Shown: piece by piece, positions 18,810-27,956 of the stretch
How positions within the stretch are numbered: the first letter of the stretch is position 1
Layout: each line of letters opens with the position of its first letter
Assembly (NCBI RefSeq): GCF_009728995.1
Contig: NZ_VTZW01000009.1
Location: 188,501 to 252,500 of the forward strand
Direction: 5' to 3'
From: Streptomonospora sp. PA3
GTDB taxonomy: Bacteria > Actinomycetota > Actinomycetes > Streptosporangiales > Streptosporangiaceae
Length of the DNA stretch: 64,000 nt
The notes under the pieces: generated by a model
What the model was told of the DNA's origin: nothing
Database searches by the model: none
What the model saw: only the letters and a program-made list of their open reading frames with translations
Position numbers and translations under genes: made by a program

Positions 18810-19224
18810 AGTGGAAGGTCTGAGGAGTTCAGAAACCCTCCGAGGACCCGGGGAAGGGCGACCACGGCGGCTGCGGCAACGGGGGCGGATCGCGCTTCGC
18901 GGTCCGCGCCCATTGCCGCAGCGGTAGTGGTGGCAGGTCGGGTGTGGCTCCGGTGGGTGCCTGGCAAGCGGAGGCGCGCCCGCCTCCCCATGCGGACGCG
19001 CCTCCCGGGGCGCCGTGGCGCCCCGCCACCGGCCGGCGTACCGCGGCCGCCCTTCTCCTCGGGGCCAGAAGGCCGCCGCCGGCCGGTGGCTTCGCCGGAG
19101 CAGCGCTCCGGCACACGCCGGCCGTGCGCCCGCCCCTCAACGGGCGCCGTGGCCGGCGGGCCGCCGGTTCCGGGCCCCGCCCCCTCAAGCAGGGCCGCGC
19201 GGTTCCGGCGGCGTCGGGGAAGGC
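18810..19224. other. 415-bp intergenic region with a partial dispersed repeat
   Basis: This gap lies between two convergent genes and has no credible gene. Its left part (about 18861-18970) is a degenerate copy of the inverted-repeat element described separately; the remainder is GC-rich, with many alternating GCCGGC-type inverted blocks and no recognisable feature. Confidence 0.5.
18861..18970. repeat. Partial copy R1 of the dispersed inverted-repeat element
   Basis: GGCTGCGGCAACGGGGGC (18868-18885) followed at about 18908 by GCGCCCATTGCCGCAGC, then GTAGTGGTGGC and GGTGGGTGCCTGGCAAGCGG, reproduces the outer arms and right end of the element found intact at 47.7-48.7 kb. The central arms are missing. 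It appears to be an old, internally deleted copy. Confidence 0.6.
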
Positions 19225-19977
19225 TCAGTCGGTCGGTGATCTCCCCGCGTCGTCGAGCAGTGCCAGCGCCTCGGCGCACCCGGCGGGCAGCAGCAGCGTC
19301 CACACCCGCGCGCCGTGGTCGGCGCACACCTCTTCGCGTACCAGGCGCAACCGGTCCGTCAGATCCGCCGTGGCGGGTGCCAGCACGGCGATGCGGCTGC
19401 GGCTCAGCAGCGCCAGCGACTCGCCGTTGGGGAAGAACCGGCCCAGCTCGTGGCCGAGCACGATCAGCCGGGCGGTGCGCCGCCAAGGGTCCAGCCCCTC
19501 GGGCAGCGCGACGACGATCAGCCGGTGGTCCGCGGCCCGGGCCGCCGGATCGGCGGCGCTGCGGTACAGCTCGCTCACCCGGGTGCGCAGGTAGGCGGCC
19601 GTCGCCAGCCCGGTGAGCGGGTCCCGGCAGTCCTCCCGGGAGCGGCCGCCGTCCACCCATCCCGCCGCCAGGGCGGAGACCGGCTCGAACGGGGGCTGGG
19701 CGCGGCCCAGCGCCGCGAAGAGGTCGGCGAGGTCCTCCAAAGCGGCGCCGATGGGCATGCCGGCGCGCGCCCGGGCCTGCCCGAGCCGCCCGCACGCCTC
19801 GGCCAGGCCCTGTCCGCGGACCACCGCCTCGCAGACGGAGTCCACGGCCGGTGTCCACCAGTCCTCGTGCGGCTCGCCGCGCCGCTCGCGGCTGCGCCGG
19901 CCCCACAGCTCCCGCAGGCGCCGGCCCGATGCCAGGCCGTCGGCCAGCTCGAAGCCGCCGGTGTCGCGTCCCCTCAT
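19225..19977 (-). CDS. Degenerate GGDEF-like domain protein
   Basis: A 250-aa protein. The N-terminal half is helical and Arg/Ala-rich (WWTPAVDSVCEAVVRGQG). Residues from about 118 begin with RDPLTGLATAAYLRTRVSELY, the opening motif of GGDEF domains, but no GGDEF or equivalent catalytic loop follows, so it is unlikely to make cyclic di-GMP; it may be an inactive nucleotide-binding relative. ATG 19977 is preferred; a GTG at 20028 would add 17 residues. It diverges from the ECF sigma gene, and a regulatory link is possible but unproven. Confidence 0.6.
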   Translation of the reverse strand: MRGRDTGGFELADGLASGRRLRELWGRRSRERRGEPHEDWWTPAVDSVCEAVVRGQGLAEACGRLGQARARAGMPIGAALEDLADLFAALGRAQPPFEPVSALAAGWVDGGRSREDCRDPLTGLATAAYLRTRVSELYRSAADPAARAADHRLIVVALPEGLDPWRRTARLIVLGHELGRFFPNGESLALLSRSRIAVLAPATADLTDRLRLVREEVCADHGARVWTLLLPAGCAEALALLDDAGRSPTD

Positions 19978-20229
19978 CTCAGCCCTGCTCCCGTTGCTCG
20001 GCGGTGCGTGGCGCCGCAGCGCCTTCACCCCTATTCACGGACTTCGGTGGCGGCCATGACGCGAGTGCGGGAACATTTTTTCCGAGCGGTTTCCTGCGGC
20101 CGTGCTCGTGTGTTCGCGAGCCCCCTCGGCAGGCCGCGGCGCATTCGGACATTCCACGCCGTCCCACGCCGCGCACTCCCCGGTCGCCGGGTGTGCGCAG
20201 GCGGGGCCCCCAAAGCGGAAGGGCAGCGC

Positions 20230-22047
20230 ATGAGCGAACCCCAGGGCGATCACGCAGAGACGCTCATCGGTGACGATGAGCTGCTGGCGAAGGTCCGCGA
20301 AGGCGACACCGAGGCGTTCGAGGAGCTCTACACCCGCCACGTCGGCGCCGCCCGCGGCCTGGCCCGCCAGCTCGTCCGCAGCGAGAGCGAGGTCGACGAC
20401 GCCGTCGCCGAGACCTTCGCCCGCGTGCTCGCCGTGCTGGGGCGGGGCGGAGGCCCCACCGACGGGTTCCGCCCCTACCTGCTGACCGCGGTGCGCCACG
20501 TCGTCTACGACCGGTTCCGCGGCGAGAAGCGGCAGGTCGTCACCGACGACATGGAGGTCTTCGACGCCGGCGAGCCCTTCGTCGACCCCGCTCTGGCCGG
20601 GCTGGAGCGGTCCCTGATCGCCCGCGCCTACCTGTCGCTGCCCGAACGCTGGCAGGCGGTGCTCTGGTACACCGAGATCGAGGGTGTCAAGCCCGCCGAA
20701 GCCGCCCCCAGCCTGGGGATGAACCCCAACAGCGTCGCGGCCCTGGCCTACCGGGCGCGCGAGGGCCTGCGCCAGGCGTATCTGCAGATGCACCTGGCCG
20801 GCGGCGCGGCCGAGGCGTGCCGCCCGGCCGTCAGCCGGCTCGGCGCCTACGTGCGCGGAGGGCTGGCCAAGCGCGACACCGCCGTCGTCGACCGCCACCT
20901 CGACGAGTGCGGCAGCTGCCGCGAGGTCTGCGCCGAGCTGATGGACGTCAACGTCGGCCTGCGCGGGATCGTGCTGCCGCTGGTGGCCGGCCCGGCCGCG
21001 GCCGGCTACCTCGCCGCCGCGGGCGGGGTCCCGGTCGGGATCGCCGGATGGTGGCAGCGGATGCCCAAGCGCGCGCAGCAGGCCACCGCGGGCGGCGCGG
21101 CCGCGGCGGCCGCGGCCGCGATCGCCTTCGCGCTGGTCAGCGCCGAGGACCCGGTGCCCGGTGAGCCGCCGGGCGCCCCGCCCGCGGCCGCCGCCGCGCC
21201 GCCGGGTCAGCCCGCACCGCCCGCCGCCGAGCCGCCCGCGCCGCCCGCTCCTCCTGCGCCTCCCGCTCCGCCCGAGGCGCCCGCCGAGCAGAAGCAGGCA
21301 CCGGCGCGTCAGCTCAACGAGAGCGCGCCCCCTCCCGAGGAGGAGCCCGCGCCGCCCGCCAAGCGGCCGGAGCCGGCGCCCGCGCCTCCGCAGGTCCCCG
21401 ATCCGCCGGAGCCCCCGCCCGCCCCGGAACCGCCCGACCCTCCGGCACCTCCGAACCCGCCCGAACCTCCGGAGTTCGACCCGCCCGGGAACGCGCAGCC
21501 GCCCGCCGACCCGCCGCCCTTCGACGGCGGGGGCTTCGACCCGCCGGGTGTCGGGCAGCCGCCCGCGGATCCCCCGCCGGCGGGCGGCCGTCCCCCGGGG
21601 CAGGCGGCTCCCGCGAACCCCCCGGGGCAGGCCGGACCGCCGGGGCAGCGGCCCGGCCGGGGCGGCGGTCCGCCCGCCGACCGGCCCGGCCGCGGTGTCG
21701 GCCGGGCCGCCGCGCTCGGCCCCGGATCGGTGTCCTGGGCCGTGCCGGACTCGTTCGGCGCGCCCCGATCGGCCGCGGCCGAAGGCGCGAGGCCGGGCCC
21801 GGCCGCCCGGTCGGCCATCGCGCGTGCCGCGGACCTCGCCCCGCTGAACTGGGCGGATTCGCCTGGGCGGGGCCAATGGCGGTGGCGGGGCGGCATACAA
21901 AGCTTTGCAGACTTGGTTAGGCTGTGGCGCGGCCTGTCTACAGGCCCAGTGCCGAACGCCGGCAGGACCGGGGGCGCGGATACCGCCCCGGTCGACCAAC
22001 CAACGGGAAGGGGCGGTGTCGCGTGGATCGCTGCGCGCTATTCGTAG
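20230..22047 (+). CDS. ECF sigma factor fused to zinc-binding anti-sigma-like motif, membrane segment and Pro-rich tail
   Basis: A 605-aa protein. Residues about 15-105 are region 2 (VREGDTEAFEELYTRHVGAARGLA; SEVDDAVAETFARVL), about 130-190 region 4 (LPERWQAVLWYTEIEG, SLGMNPNSVAALAYRARE). Then HLDECGSCREVC at about 220-231 is the His-x3-Cys-x2-Cys zinc motif of anti-sigma factors, followed by hydrophobic stretches (near 255 and 290, ATAGGAAAAAAAAIAFALV) and about 300 residues of Pro/Ala/Gly-rich sequence. Sigma and anti-sigma-like parts on one chain, with membrane insertion, imply control by release or cleavage. ATG 20230 has GGAAGG upstream. It overlaps the NYN gene by 25 bp. Confidence 0.85.
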   Translation: MSEPQGDHAETLIGDDELLAKVREGDTEAFEELYTRHVGAARGLARQLVRSESEVDDAVAETFARVLAVLGRGGGPTDGFRPYLLTAVRHVVYDRFRGEKRQVVTDDMEVFDAGEPFVDPALAGLERSLIARAYLSLPERWQAVLWYTEIEGVKPAEAAPSLGMNPNSVAALAYRAREGLRQAYLQMHLAGGAAEACRPAVSRLGAYVRGGLAKRDTAVVDRHLDECGSCREVCAELMDVNVGLRGIVLPLVAGPAAAGYLAAAGGVPVGIAGWWQRMPKRAQQATAGGAAAAAAAAIAFALVSAEDPVPGEPPGAPPAAAAAPPGQPAPPAAEPPAPPAPPAPPAPPEAPAEQKQAPARQLNESAPPPEEEPAPPAKRPEPAPAPPQVPDPPEPPPAPEPPDPPAPPNPPEPPEFDPPGNAQPPADPPPFDGGGFDPPGVGQPPADPPPAGGRPPGQAAPANPPGQAGPPGQRPGRGGGPPADRPGRGVGRAAALGPGSVSWAVPDSFGAPRSAAAEGARPGPAARSAIARAADLAPLNWADSPGRGQWRWRGGIQSFADLVRLWRGLSTGPVPNAGRTGGADTAPVDQPTGRGGVAWIAARYS

Positions 22048-23759
22048 ACGCCGGCTACCTCCTCGCCGACGGTGCGATGGCAGTACACGGAACCCGCAAC
22101 CGCGATTCCGTGTCCTGGGACTACGCGGGTCTCGTCCAGCTCCTCAACGAGGTGGCGCGAGACCGCACGCAACTCCCGCTGTTGCGCTGCTACTGGTATG
22201 AGGCGACCACGGACGGCCGCCGGACCCAGGAGCAGGACGGGATCGCGGACATTCCCGGCATCAAGTTCAGGGCCGCGCGCATCCGTCCCGGCAGACGGGA
22301 GGGCGTCGAGAGCTACGTCCAGCGGGACCTGACCACCCTCGCGCGCACCGGGGTGCTGTGCGAGGCGGTCCTCGTCAGCGGCGACGAGGACATGGCCCAG
22401 GTCGTCTCGGACGTGCAGGACCTCGGCGTCCGCGTCACCGTCGTACACATCTCGGTCGAGGGGAACTGGACCATCTCCCGGGCGCTGCGCCGCGAGTGCG
22501 ACGATCTGATCGAGATCGGCGCCGGCCACCTGCGTCCGCACGTCACCCTCCTCGCCGGCGTGGGCGAGGACGACACCAGCGAGACCACCACGCCGCTGAG
22601 CAACGGGCGCTCGCACAGCCCGCCGGAGATGCCGCGCCGCCCCGTGGCCTCCCATCCCGCACCGGGCCGGGTCGAGCCCGCGGCGGCCTCCTCCGGGGGC
22701 TACGAGCCCGCATTCGCCGGAACCGGCGGCCAGCCCGCGATGGCCGGCAGCGCGATGGACCAGCTGCGCGCCATGCAGCAGAGCCTGGCCCAGCAGCGCG
22801 GCGGCGACCACCTCGCGCCGCAGGGCGGCGCCGGCGTCGAGCCGCAGCGCAGCTCGCCCTCGGGCCCCATCGACGCCAACGGGTTCCCCTCCGGCGGCCA
22901 CACCCCGCCGCGCGTCAGCGGAACGGGCGCGCACGCCGGCATGGCCGGAGCCCAGCCTCCGGGTGCCGAGTCCGGCTACGGCGTGCCGCCCAACACGGGG
23001 GCCCACCCGGGGATGCGGGGCGCACAGCACCCCTACGGCCCGCCACAGGGCCGCCAGGCGCCGCCGCAGCACCAGCCGGGGCAGCAGCAGCCCGCACAGC
23101 AGACCGGGGCGCAGCCGCCCCAGGCGCATCCGACGGGCGGCCACCCCGCACACGCCCACCCCACCGGGGGGCATCCGGCGCCGGGGCATCCCACCGGAGC
23201 GCATCCCTCCATGGCGGGCCACCAGTACGAACGGGAGAATCCGCCGGGCCGGAACACGCCGCCGCCCGCACCGGATCCCCGGTACGGGCCGAACACCGGT
23301 GAGAATCCGGGATTCGGAGGTAACACCGGCCCAAACCCTACTATTGGGGCCAGTACGGAAGTTGACTCCCGCTTCGGGAGCGGCGGCGGAAACCCGGTCG
23401 GGTCCGCTGCCGGTACTGGCCCCCACCCCGACCACCGCCTCCAGCACGGTCCCTACACCGACCCCACGCCCAGCCTCGGGCCGCCCCCCGCCGGCGGGGC
23501 CTCGCCGGCGAACACGATCGAGGACGCGGTGAATGTCGCGCACCAGGAGGGGAACGACTTCGCCGAGTCGATAGCCCGCGACGCCCCCGCACTGTGGATG
23601 GAGGCGGTTCTGGTGCGCCGTCCGCGCATGCCCTCCGACTTGGAGGCGCGCCTGCTCCAGGGATCGGCGCTGCCGATCGACTTCCTCCTGCGCGACGAGG
23701 TCCGCGAGGCCCTGCGCCAGGGGTTCTGGAGCGCGTTGGAACGTGCGGCCAGAGGATGA
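22023..23759 (+). CDS. NYN-domain RNase-like protein with repetitive His/Pro/Gly-rich tail
   Basis: A 578-aa protein. Residues 1-175 are an NYN (PIN-like) nuclease domain: CALFVDAGYLLADG supplies the first Asp, VESYVQRDLTTLAR the second acidic site, and AVLVSGDEDMAQVVSDVQDLG the conserved SGDxD motif. These enzymes cleave RNA with metal ions. Residues about 200-500 are disordered, with HPTGGHPAHAHPTGGHPA-type repeats near 390-415. The final about 80 residues (EDAVNVAHQEGNDFAESIARDAPALWMEAVLVRR, split) form a separate folded domain. GTG 22023 follows GGAAGGGG; it overlaps the sigma gene and precedes the TPR gene by 55 bp. Confidence 0.85.
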   Translation: MDRCALFVDAGYLLADGAMAVHGTRNRDSVSWDYAGLVQLLNEVARDRTQLPLLRCYWYEATTDGRRTQEQDGIADIPGIKFRAARIRPGRREGVESYVQRDLTTLARTGVLCEAVLVSGDEDMAQVVSDVQDLGVRVTVVHISVEGNWTISRALRRECDDLIEIGAGHLRPHVTLLAGVGEDDTSETTTPLSNGRSHSPPEMPRRPVASHPAPGRVEPAAASSGGYEPAFAGTGGQPAMAGSAMDQLRAMQQSLAQQRGGDHLAPQGGAGVEPQRSSPSGPIDANGFPSGGHTPPRVSGTGAHAGMAGAQPPGAESGYGVPPNTGAHPGMRGAQHPYGPPQGRQAPPQHQPGQQQPAQQTGAQPPQAHPTGGHPAHAHPTGGHPAPGHPTGAHPSMAGHQYERENPPGRNTPPPAPDPRYGPNTGENPGFGGNTGPNPTIGASTEVDSRFGSGGGNPVGSAAGTGPHPDHRLQHGPYTDPTPSLGPPPAGGASPANTIEDAVNVAHQEGNDFAESIARDAPALWMEAVLVRRPRMPSDLEARLLQGSALPIDFLLRDEVREALRQGFWSALERAARG

Positions 23760-23814
23760 CCGGCGGCGGCGCCGGCCGCGGACCGACAATGTTGGGGAGC
23801 GAGGGAGGGTGGCA

Positions 23815-24399
23815 GTGACACGTGTGACGACGGACGATCTCGACCGGCTGGAGTTCCGGGCGGTCCAGTCGGGTGACCATGTCGACGTCGCCATGGAACT
23901 CCTCGGCCTGGCCAACAGCGTCGACGCCGACAGCGAGATCACCCGCGCGGAGATCTTCGTGCGCGCCGGCGAGCAGTGGGAGATGGCCCAGGAGTTCGAA
24001 CGGGCCACGGCCGCCTACCAGCGCGCCATCGACGACGGCGGCGTGACCATCGTCGACGCCCGCGCCCTGCAGGCCGGTGCGCTGCTGGAGCTGGACATGA
24101 TCGACACCGCCTACGCCCAGCTGGAACGCCTGCGCGCCGAGGGGCCGCGCAACCTGCCCACCTTCATCCACATCGCCGAGACCCTGCAGGCCCACGGCGA
24201 CCTCTCCGGGGCCCACAACTGGGCCACCATCGGCATCGAGCGCTTCCGCCACCAGGACGTGTCCTCCTACGTCCACGACCTGCTGCTGGAGCTCCTGCGC
24301 GCCCGGTTCCGCATCCGGATGGACCTGGGGCTGGGCGAGGACGACTTCGACCGCCTGCTGGACGGCTGGAACCGCCACGGCCACCCCAACGACCGCTGA
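23815..24399 (+). CDS. TPR-like helical repeat protein
   Basis: A 194-aa protein composed of helical hairpins: RAEIFVRAGEQWEMAQEFERATAAYQRAIDDG (in two parts) is a clear tetratricopeptide unit near residues 43-75, and two weaker ones follow (ALLELDMIDTAYAQLERL; HIAETLQAHGDLSGAHNWATIG). TPRs bind other proteins. GTG 23815 is chosen because GGAGG lies six bases upstream; a GTG two codons earlier is too close to it. It follows the NYN gene closely, so the three genes probably share a transcript. Confidence 0.85.
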   Translation: MTRVTTDDLDRLEFRAVQSGDHVDVAMELLGLANSVDADSEITRAEIFVRAGEQWEMAQEFERATAAYQRAIDDGGVTIVDARALQAGALLELDMIDTAYAQLERLRAEGPRNLPTFIHIAETLQAHGDLSGAHNWATIGIERFRHQDVSSYVHDLLLELLRARFRIRMDLGLGEDDFDRLLDGWNRHGHPNDR

Positions 24400-24441
24400 G
24401 ACCCGGCCGGCGGGCGCTCGCCGCCCGCCTCGGCCCGATCA

Positions 24442-25089
24442 TCACGCCGTCCGGTCGGCCGCAAGCTCCCTGCCGCGGACGTAGGCCTCCATCAGGCTCG
24501 TGCCGCTGTACCGCGCCCGGGCGATGTCCGCCACGTGGTGGTCGGCGTTGATCGCGACGCTGTGGTGCACGTGGCCGAACAGCGGCGCGTCGGACATGGA
24601 GTCGCCGTAGGCCACGCACCGCTGGATCGGGATGCCCGCGCGCCGCCTGGTCTCCTCGACTATGCGCACCTTGTCCTCGGGCACCAGGATCCCGGCGGGG
24701 TCGAGAGGGCTGCGGAAGGGGAGGGGCGGGAAGGGGGAGGCCACCACCTCGTGGAAGCCGAAGTCCAGCATTCGACGGGCGTAGAAGTCCGGCGACATCG
24801 TCACGACCAGCGAGCGCTCGCCGCGCGCCCGGATGTCGTCGCACACCTCGGCGATGTCCTCCATGAACGGGGACGCCGAGAACGCCGCGTCGACGTGCTC
24901 CTCGGTGAGCTCGGACCACAGCGCGTGCAGCGTCGCCGCGAACACCTTGGTGTCGATCTCACCCGCACTGAAGGCGCGCTCCAGGTCGAGCAGCTCGGCC
25001 TCGGTCCCGCAGGTGCGCGCGACCTGCACGGCCGCGCTCGTGCCGCGGATGAGGGTTCCGTCCATGTCGAAGACGTGTAGGAAGCTCAT
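24442..25089 (-). CDS. HAD-superfamily phosphatase (SerB-like)
   Basis: A 215-aa hydrolase. Motif I is HVFDMDGTLIRGTS (nucleophile and acid Asp, residues 8 and 10), motif II VVTMSP (Thr replacing the usual Ser), and motif IV YGDSMSDAPLF, with Lys in PEDKVRIV as motif III. This is a complete HAD active site with the C1 cap typical of phosphoserine phosphatase-like enzymes. The substrate is not predictable. It converges with the TPR gene (42-bp gap). Confidence 0.9.
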   Translation of the reverse strand: MSFLHVFDMDGTLIRGTSAAVQVARTCGTEAELLDLERAFSAGEIDTKVFAATLHALWSELTEEHVDAAFSASPFMEDIAEVCDDIRARGERSLVVTMSPDFYARRMLDFGFHEVVASPFPPLPFRSPLDPAGILVPEDKVRIVEETRRRAGIPIQRCVAYGDSMSDAPLFGHVHHSVAINADHHVADIARARYSGTSLMEAYVRGRELAADRTA

Positions 25090-25136
25090 GCCGCCCGTCC
25101 TATCACCGGGCGAAGGGGGGTGTCGCGCCCTTTCCC

Positions 25137-25470
25137 GCCCGTCACCCGCCCCCACCCCTAACGGAGGCGCTGCGCGCCACGTACTTGTTCTGCCGGCTTG
25201 CCGCCGAGTGCACGCTGCTCCGGCGCAAAGGTGCGCCGTGCGCTCGGCGGCAAGGAAACACGTGACGCGCAGCGTCTCCGTTGGGGTGGTGGTGGGCTGA
25301 CGGGCGGGCCGCGCTTCGCGAGGCGCACCCATTGCCGCAGCCCCGGTGGTGGCCGCCCTGGGTGGTGCCCGGTGGGTTCCTGGAAGGCCGCGCCCCGGCC
25401 GTTCAACTACATGGCGTAACGGTGGCGCCGCGCGCCGCATCCTCGCCCGCCCGTCGCCCGCCACCACCCC
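25137..25470. repeat. Repeat element copy R2
   Basis: This copy lacks the left outer arm but has the central and right parts: GGCTTGCCGCCGAG, the matching GTGCGCTCGGCGGCAAGG, ACGTGACGCGCAGCGTCTCC, and CACCCATTGCCGCAGC. From ACGTGACGCGCAGCGTCTCC onward it is nearly identical to R3, which follows immediately, so the pair arose by a recent tandem duplication. Confidence 0.8.
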
Positions 25471-25862
25471 TGCGTCCTGTCAAGTAGCCGGTCACCACAG
25501 GAGGTTGCGGCAATGGGGCTGTGATGCGCGAAGCGTTGTGCGCCGGCTTGCCGCCGAGCGCACGGCGCACTTTTGCGCTGGAGTCACGCCACCGGTGGTG
25601 CGGCTCCACCTGTGAAGGGCTGCGTGCGCTCGGCGGCAAGGAAACACGTGACACGCAGCGTCTCCGTTGGGGTGGTGGTGGGCTGACGGGCGGGCCGCGC
25701 TTCGCGAGGCGCACCCATTGCCGCAGCCCCGGTGGTGGCCGCCCTGGGTGGTGCCCGGTGGGTTCCTGGAAGGCCGCGCCCCGGCCGTTCAACTACATGA
25801 CGTAACGGTGGCGCCGCGCGCCGCATCCTTGCCCGACCGTCACCCGCCACCGCACTCCTGTG
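25471..25862. repeat. Repeat element copy R3
   Basis: A full-length copy, from GTCACCACAGGAGGTTGCGG near the left end to the CCATTGCCGCAGC arm and GGTGGGTTCCTGG right end. The inner arms GCTTGCCGCCGAGCGCAC and GTGCGCTCGGCGGCAAG flank GGTGGTGCGGCTCCACC. It ends about 260 bp before putP. Confidence 0.8.
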
Positions 25863-26120
25863 CTGGTCAGCGCCCTGTCGCTCGCGCCTCGGCGGTCATC
25901 GGCCCGCATACGTCCGCAGGCCCTATGTGCGATCCGACAAGAGCGGCGCGTCCCCGTGCGGCGATCGGACAAGTGTGGCGGGTGAACAACTCGGCGAGGT
26001 ATCGAAGGCGGCCCCACTTCCATATCGGACATTGCCCCGGGACCTGACCGGCCGTCAGTATCCATGCATCGCCCGACATACATCGCCCGACGACCGGCCA
26101 GCTGAAGAAAGGGGAGCCGA

Positions 26121-27677
26121 TTGGATACGTCGACTCTGGCGTCGATCGCCACCTTCGCCGCGTACTTCATCGTCATGATCGCGATCGGTATCGCGGTGTA
26201 CAACCGCACGAAGTCGCTGTCGGACTTCGTGCTGGGCGGCCGGAAGCTCAACAGCTGGGTTGCCGCGCTCAGCGCCAACGCCAGTGACTTCAGCGCGTGG
26301 CTGCTGCTCGGCCTGCCCGGTGCCATCTACCTCTCCGGGCTGGGCGAGGCCTGGATCGCCGTGGGGCTGGGAATCGGCTTCGCGGCGAGCTGGTGGCTGG
26401 TCTCCGGCCGGCTGCGCGTCTACACCGAGCGGGTCACCGACGCCCGCAGCGGCGGGGACTCGAACTCGCTGACGCTCTCCTCCTACCTGGAGAACCGCTT
26501 CGCCGACCGCAGCGGCGTGCTGCGCCTGGTTTCGGCGGTGCTGATCCTGCTGTTCTACCTGTTCTACGTGGCCTCCGGGCTCGTGGCGATGGGCGGCGTG
26601 TTCCAGCAGGCCTTCGGCATCTCCAGCGCGGTCGCGATCGTCGTCGGCGTATCGATCGTGGTCCTCTACACCTTCCTCGGCGGCTTCCTCGCGGTGAGCC
26701 TCACCGACGTGGTCCAGGCCGCGATGATGTGGATCGCGCTGCTCATCGTGCCCATCGCGGGCATCGTCACCGTCTTCTCCGACCCCGGCCGAGAGGCCGG
26801 CAGCTTCTCGGAGGTGCTGGGCGGTGTCGAGGGATCGCTCGGCGACGCGCTGGCGCCGATGGTGATCATCTCCGGTCTGGCCTGGGGGATCGGCTACCTC
26901 GGCCAGCCGCACATCCTGGCCCGGTTCATGGGCATCCGCTCGGCCGCCGACGTCCGGCAGGCCGGGACCATCAGCGTCACCTGGGCCATCACCGCCATGA
27001 TCATGGCCGTGGTGCTCGGGTTCACCGGCGTTGTGTACTTCGAGCAGCCCCTGGACGACCCCGAGCAGGTCTTCGCCCAGCTCATCCAGGCTCTGCTCAA
27101 CCCGTGGGTGGCCGGTCTGCTGCTCGCGGCGATCCTGGCCGCGGTGATGTCCACGGCCGACTCCCAGCTGCTGGTGGGCGCCTCGGCCGTCACCGAGGAC
27201 GGCTACCGGGCGTTCCTCAAGCGGGACGCATCCGCCCACTCGCTGGTGTGGATCAGCCGCGGCGCGGTCATCGCGATCGCGGTGCTGGCCGCCGTGATCG
27301 CCCTGTCGGGCAACAACACCATCATGGGCCTGGTGGGCTACGCCTGGGCCGGATTCGGCGCCGGGTTCGGCCCGGTGATCCTGCTGTCCCTCTACTGGCG
27401 CGGCATGAACCGCGCGGCGGCGCTGGCCGGCATGATCGGCGGCGGCGCGACCGCCATCCTGTGGGACATCCTGGACAACTCCGGTATCCAGCTGGGCCCG
27501 ATCGCGATCGAGCCCCTGGGCACCGGGCTGTATGCGATGGTGCCGGCGGTGATCGTCAGCCTGATCGGAATCTTCGTCTTCCAGTTCGTCGGCCGCGCGA
27601 CGCCCGGCATGGAAGAGGACTTCGACCGGGTGGAGCGCGAGTTCGCCGGACCCGGCATCGCGCCCGCGGGGCGCTAG
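26121..27677 (+). CDS. putP: Sodium/proline symporter
   Basis: A 518-aa sodium:solute symporter with about 13 membrane segments. Family features: SDFVLGGRKLNSWVAALSANASDFSAWL at residues about 34-61 (given in parts), the signature GLAWGIGYLGQPHILARFM, and AAVMSTADSQLLVGASAV, where the Ser/Thr residues bind sodium. The start is TTG at 26121, supported by AAAGGGGAG at 26107-26115. PutP takes up proline as osmoprotectant or nitrogen source; with the BCCT carrier at 30.7-32.2 kb it suggests an osmolyte-uptake neighbourhood. Confidence 0.93.
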   Translation: MDTSTLASIATFAAYFIVMIAIGIAVYNRTKSLSDFVLGGRKLNSWVAALSANASDFSAWLLLGLPGAIYLSGLGEAWIAVGLGIGFAASWWLVSGRLRVYTERVTDARSGGDSNSLTLSSYLENRFADRSGVLRLVSAVLILLFYLFYVASGLVAMGGVFQQAFGISSAVAIVVGVSIVVLYTFLGGFLAVSLTDVVQAAMMWIALLIVPIAGIVTVFSDPGREAGSFSEVLGGVEGSLGDALAPMVIISGLAWGIGYLGQPHILARFMGIRSAADVRQAGTISVTWAITAMIMAVVLGFTGVVYFEQPLDDPEQVFAQLIQALLNPWVAGLLLAAILAAVMSTADSQLLVGASAVTEDGYRAFLKRDASAHSLVWISRGAVIAIAVLAAVIALSGNNTIMGLVGYAWAGFGAGFGPVILLSLYWRGMNRAAALAGMIGGGATAILWDILDNSGIQLGPIAIEPLGTGLYAMVPAVIVSLIGIFVFQFVGRATPGMEEDFDRVEREFAGPGIAPAGR

Positions 27678-27699
27678 CCGGCCGCTCGCCCGGCGAGCA

Positions 27700-27744
27700 C
27701 GGGCGGGGGCGCGCACCCGGTGTGCGCCCCCGCCCGCCGCTTTT
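27700..27744 (+). terminator. Strong terminator after putP
   Basis: A 17-base stem (27700-27716 with 27720-27736, one G-T pair) with a three-base loop is followed by TTTT at 27741. It lies 22 bp after the putP stop and isolates it from the next gene. Confidence 0.85.
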
Positions 27745-27956
27745 CCCGTCCTGCGGCCGAACGTTTTCCGGGTCCGGAACCGGTCGCGCGGACGTCGGAA
27801 ACCGCGGTGCCGAGTAAGCGCGGGTGCGGGTGCCGCAGCGGCGGGGCTTCGCCGATGCGGATCCCGGCGGTGAGCGTCGACCGGGCGCCGCGTCCGCGGA
27901 ACGCCGCTGACGGGGGGCCGCTGGCGTGTGACGGGCGGTAGGGGTAAAACGGGTTC

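Larger units (their letters stand above)
25090..26120. other. 1.03-kb divergent intergenic region filled mainly by two repeat elements
   Basis: From about 25137 to 25862 it consists of two adjacent copies of the dispersed inverted-repeat element; every open frame there is a translation of the repeat and recurs at other copies. From 25863 to 26120 lies the putP upstream region, with GATCCGACAAGAGCGGCG at about 25930 and the related GATCGGACAAGTGTGGCG about 35 bp later, a possible tandem operator. No gene is supported. Confidence 0.55.

Noticed and set aside
20064-20110. GGGAAC-T-run as a possible ECF-type autoregulatory promoter before the sigma gene
   Set aside because: The spacing to any CGTC/GTT-like -10 element is wrong, and a single GGAAC is common by chance.
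25158-25850. Open frames recurring in the repeat copies (starting MNGRGAAFQEPTG or MFPCRRAHA)
   Set aside because: They recur because the repeat recurs; frames are broken differently in each copy, lack ribosome sites and show no protein-like conservation, so the element is treated as non-coding.
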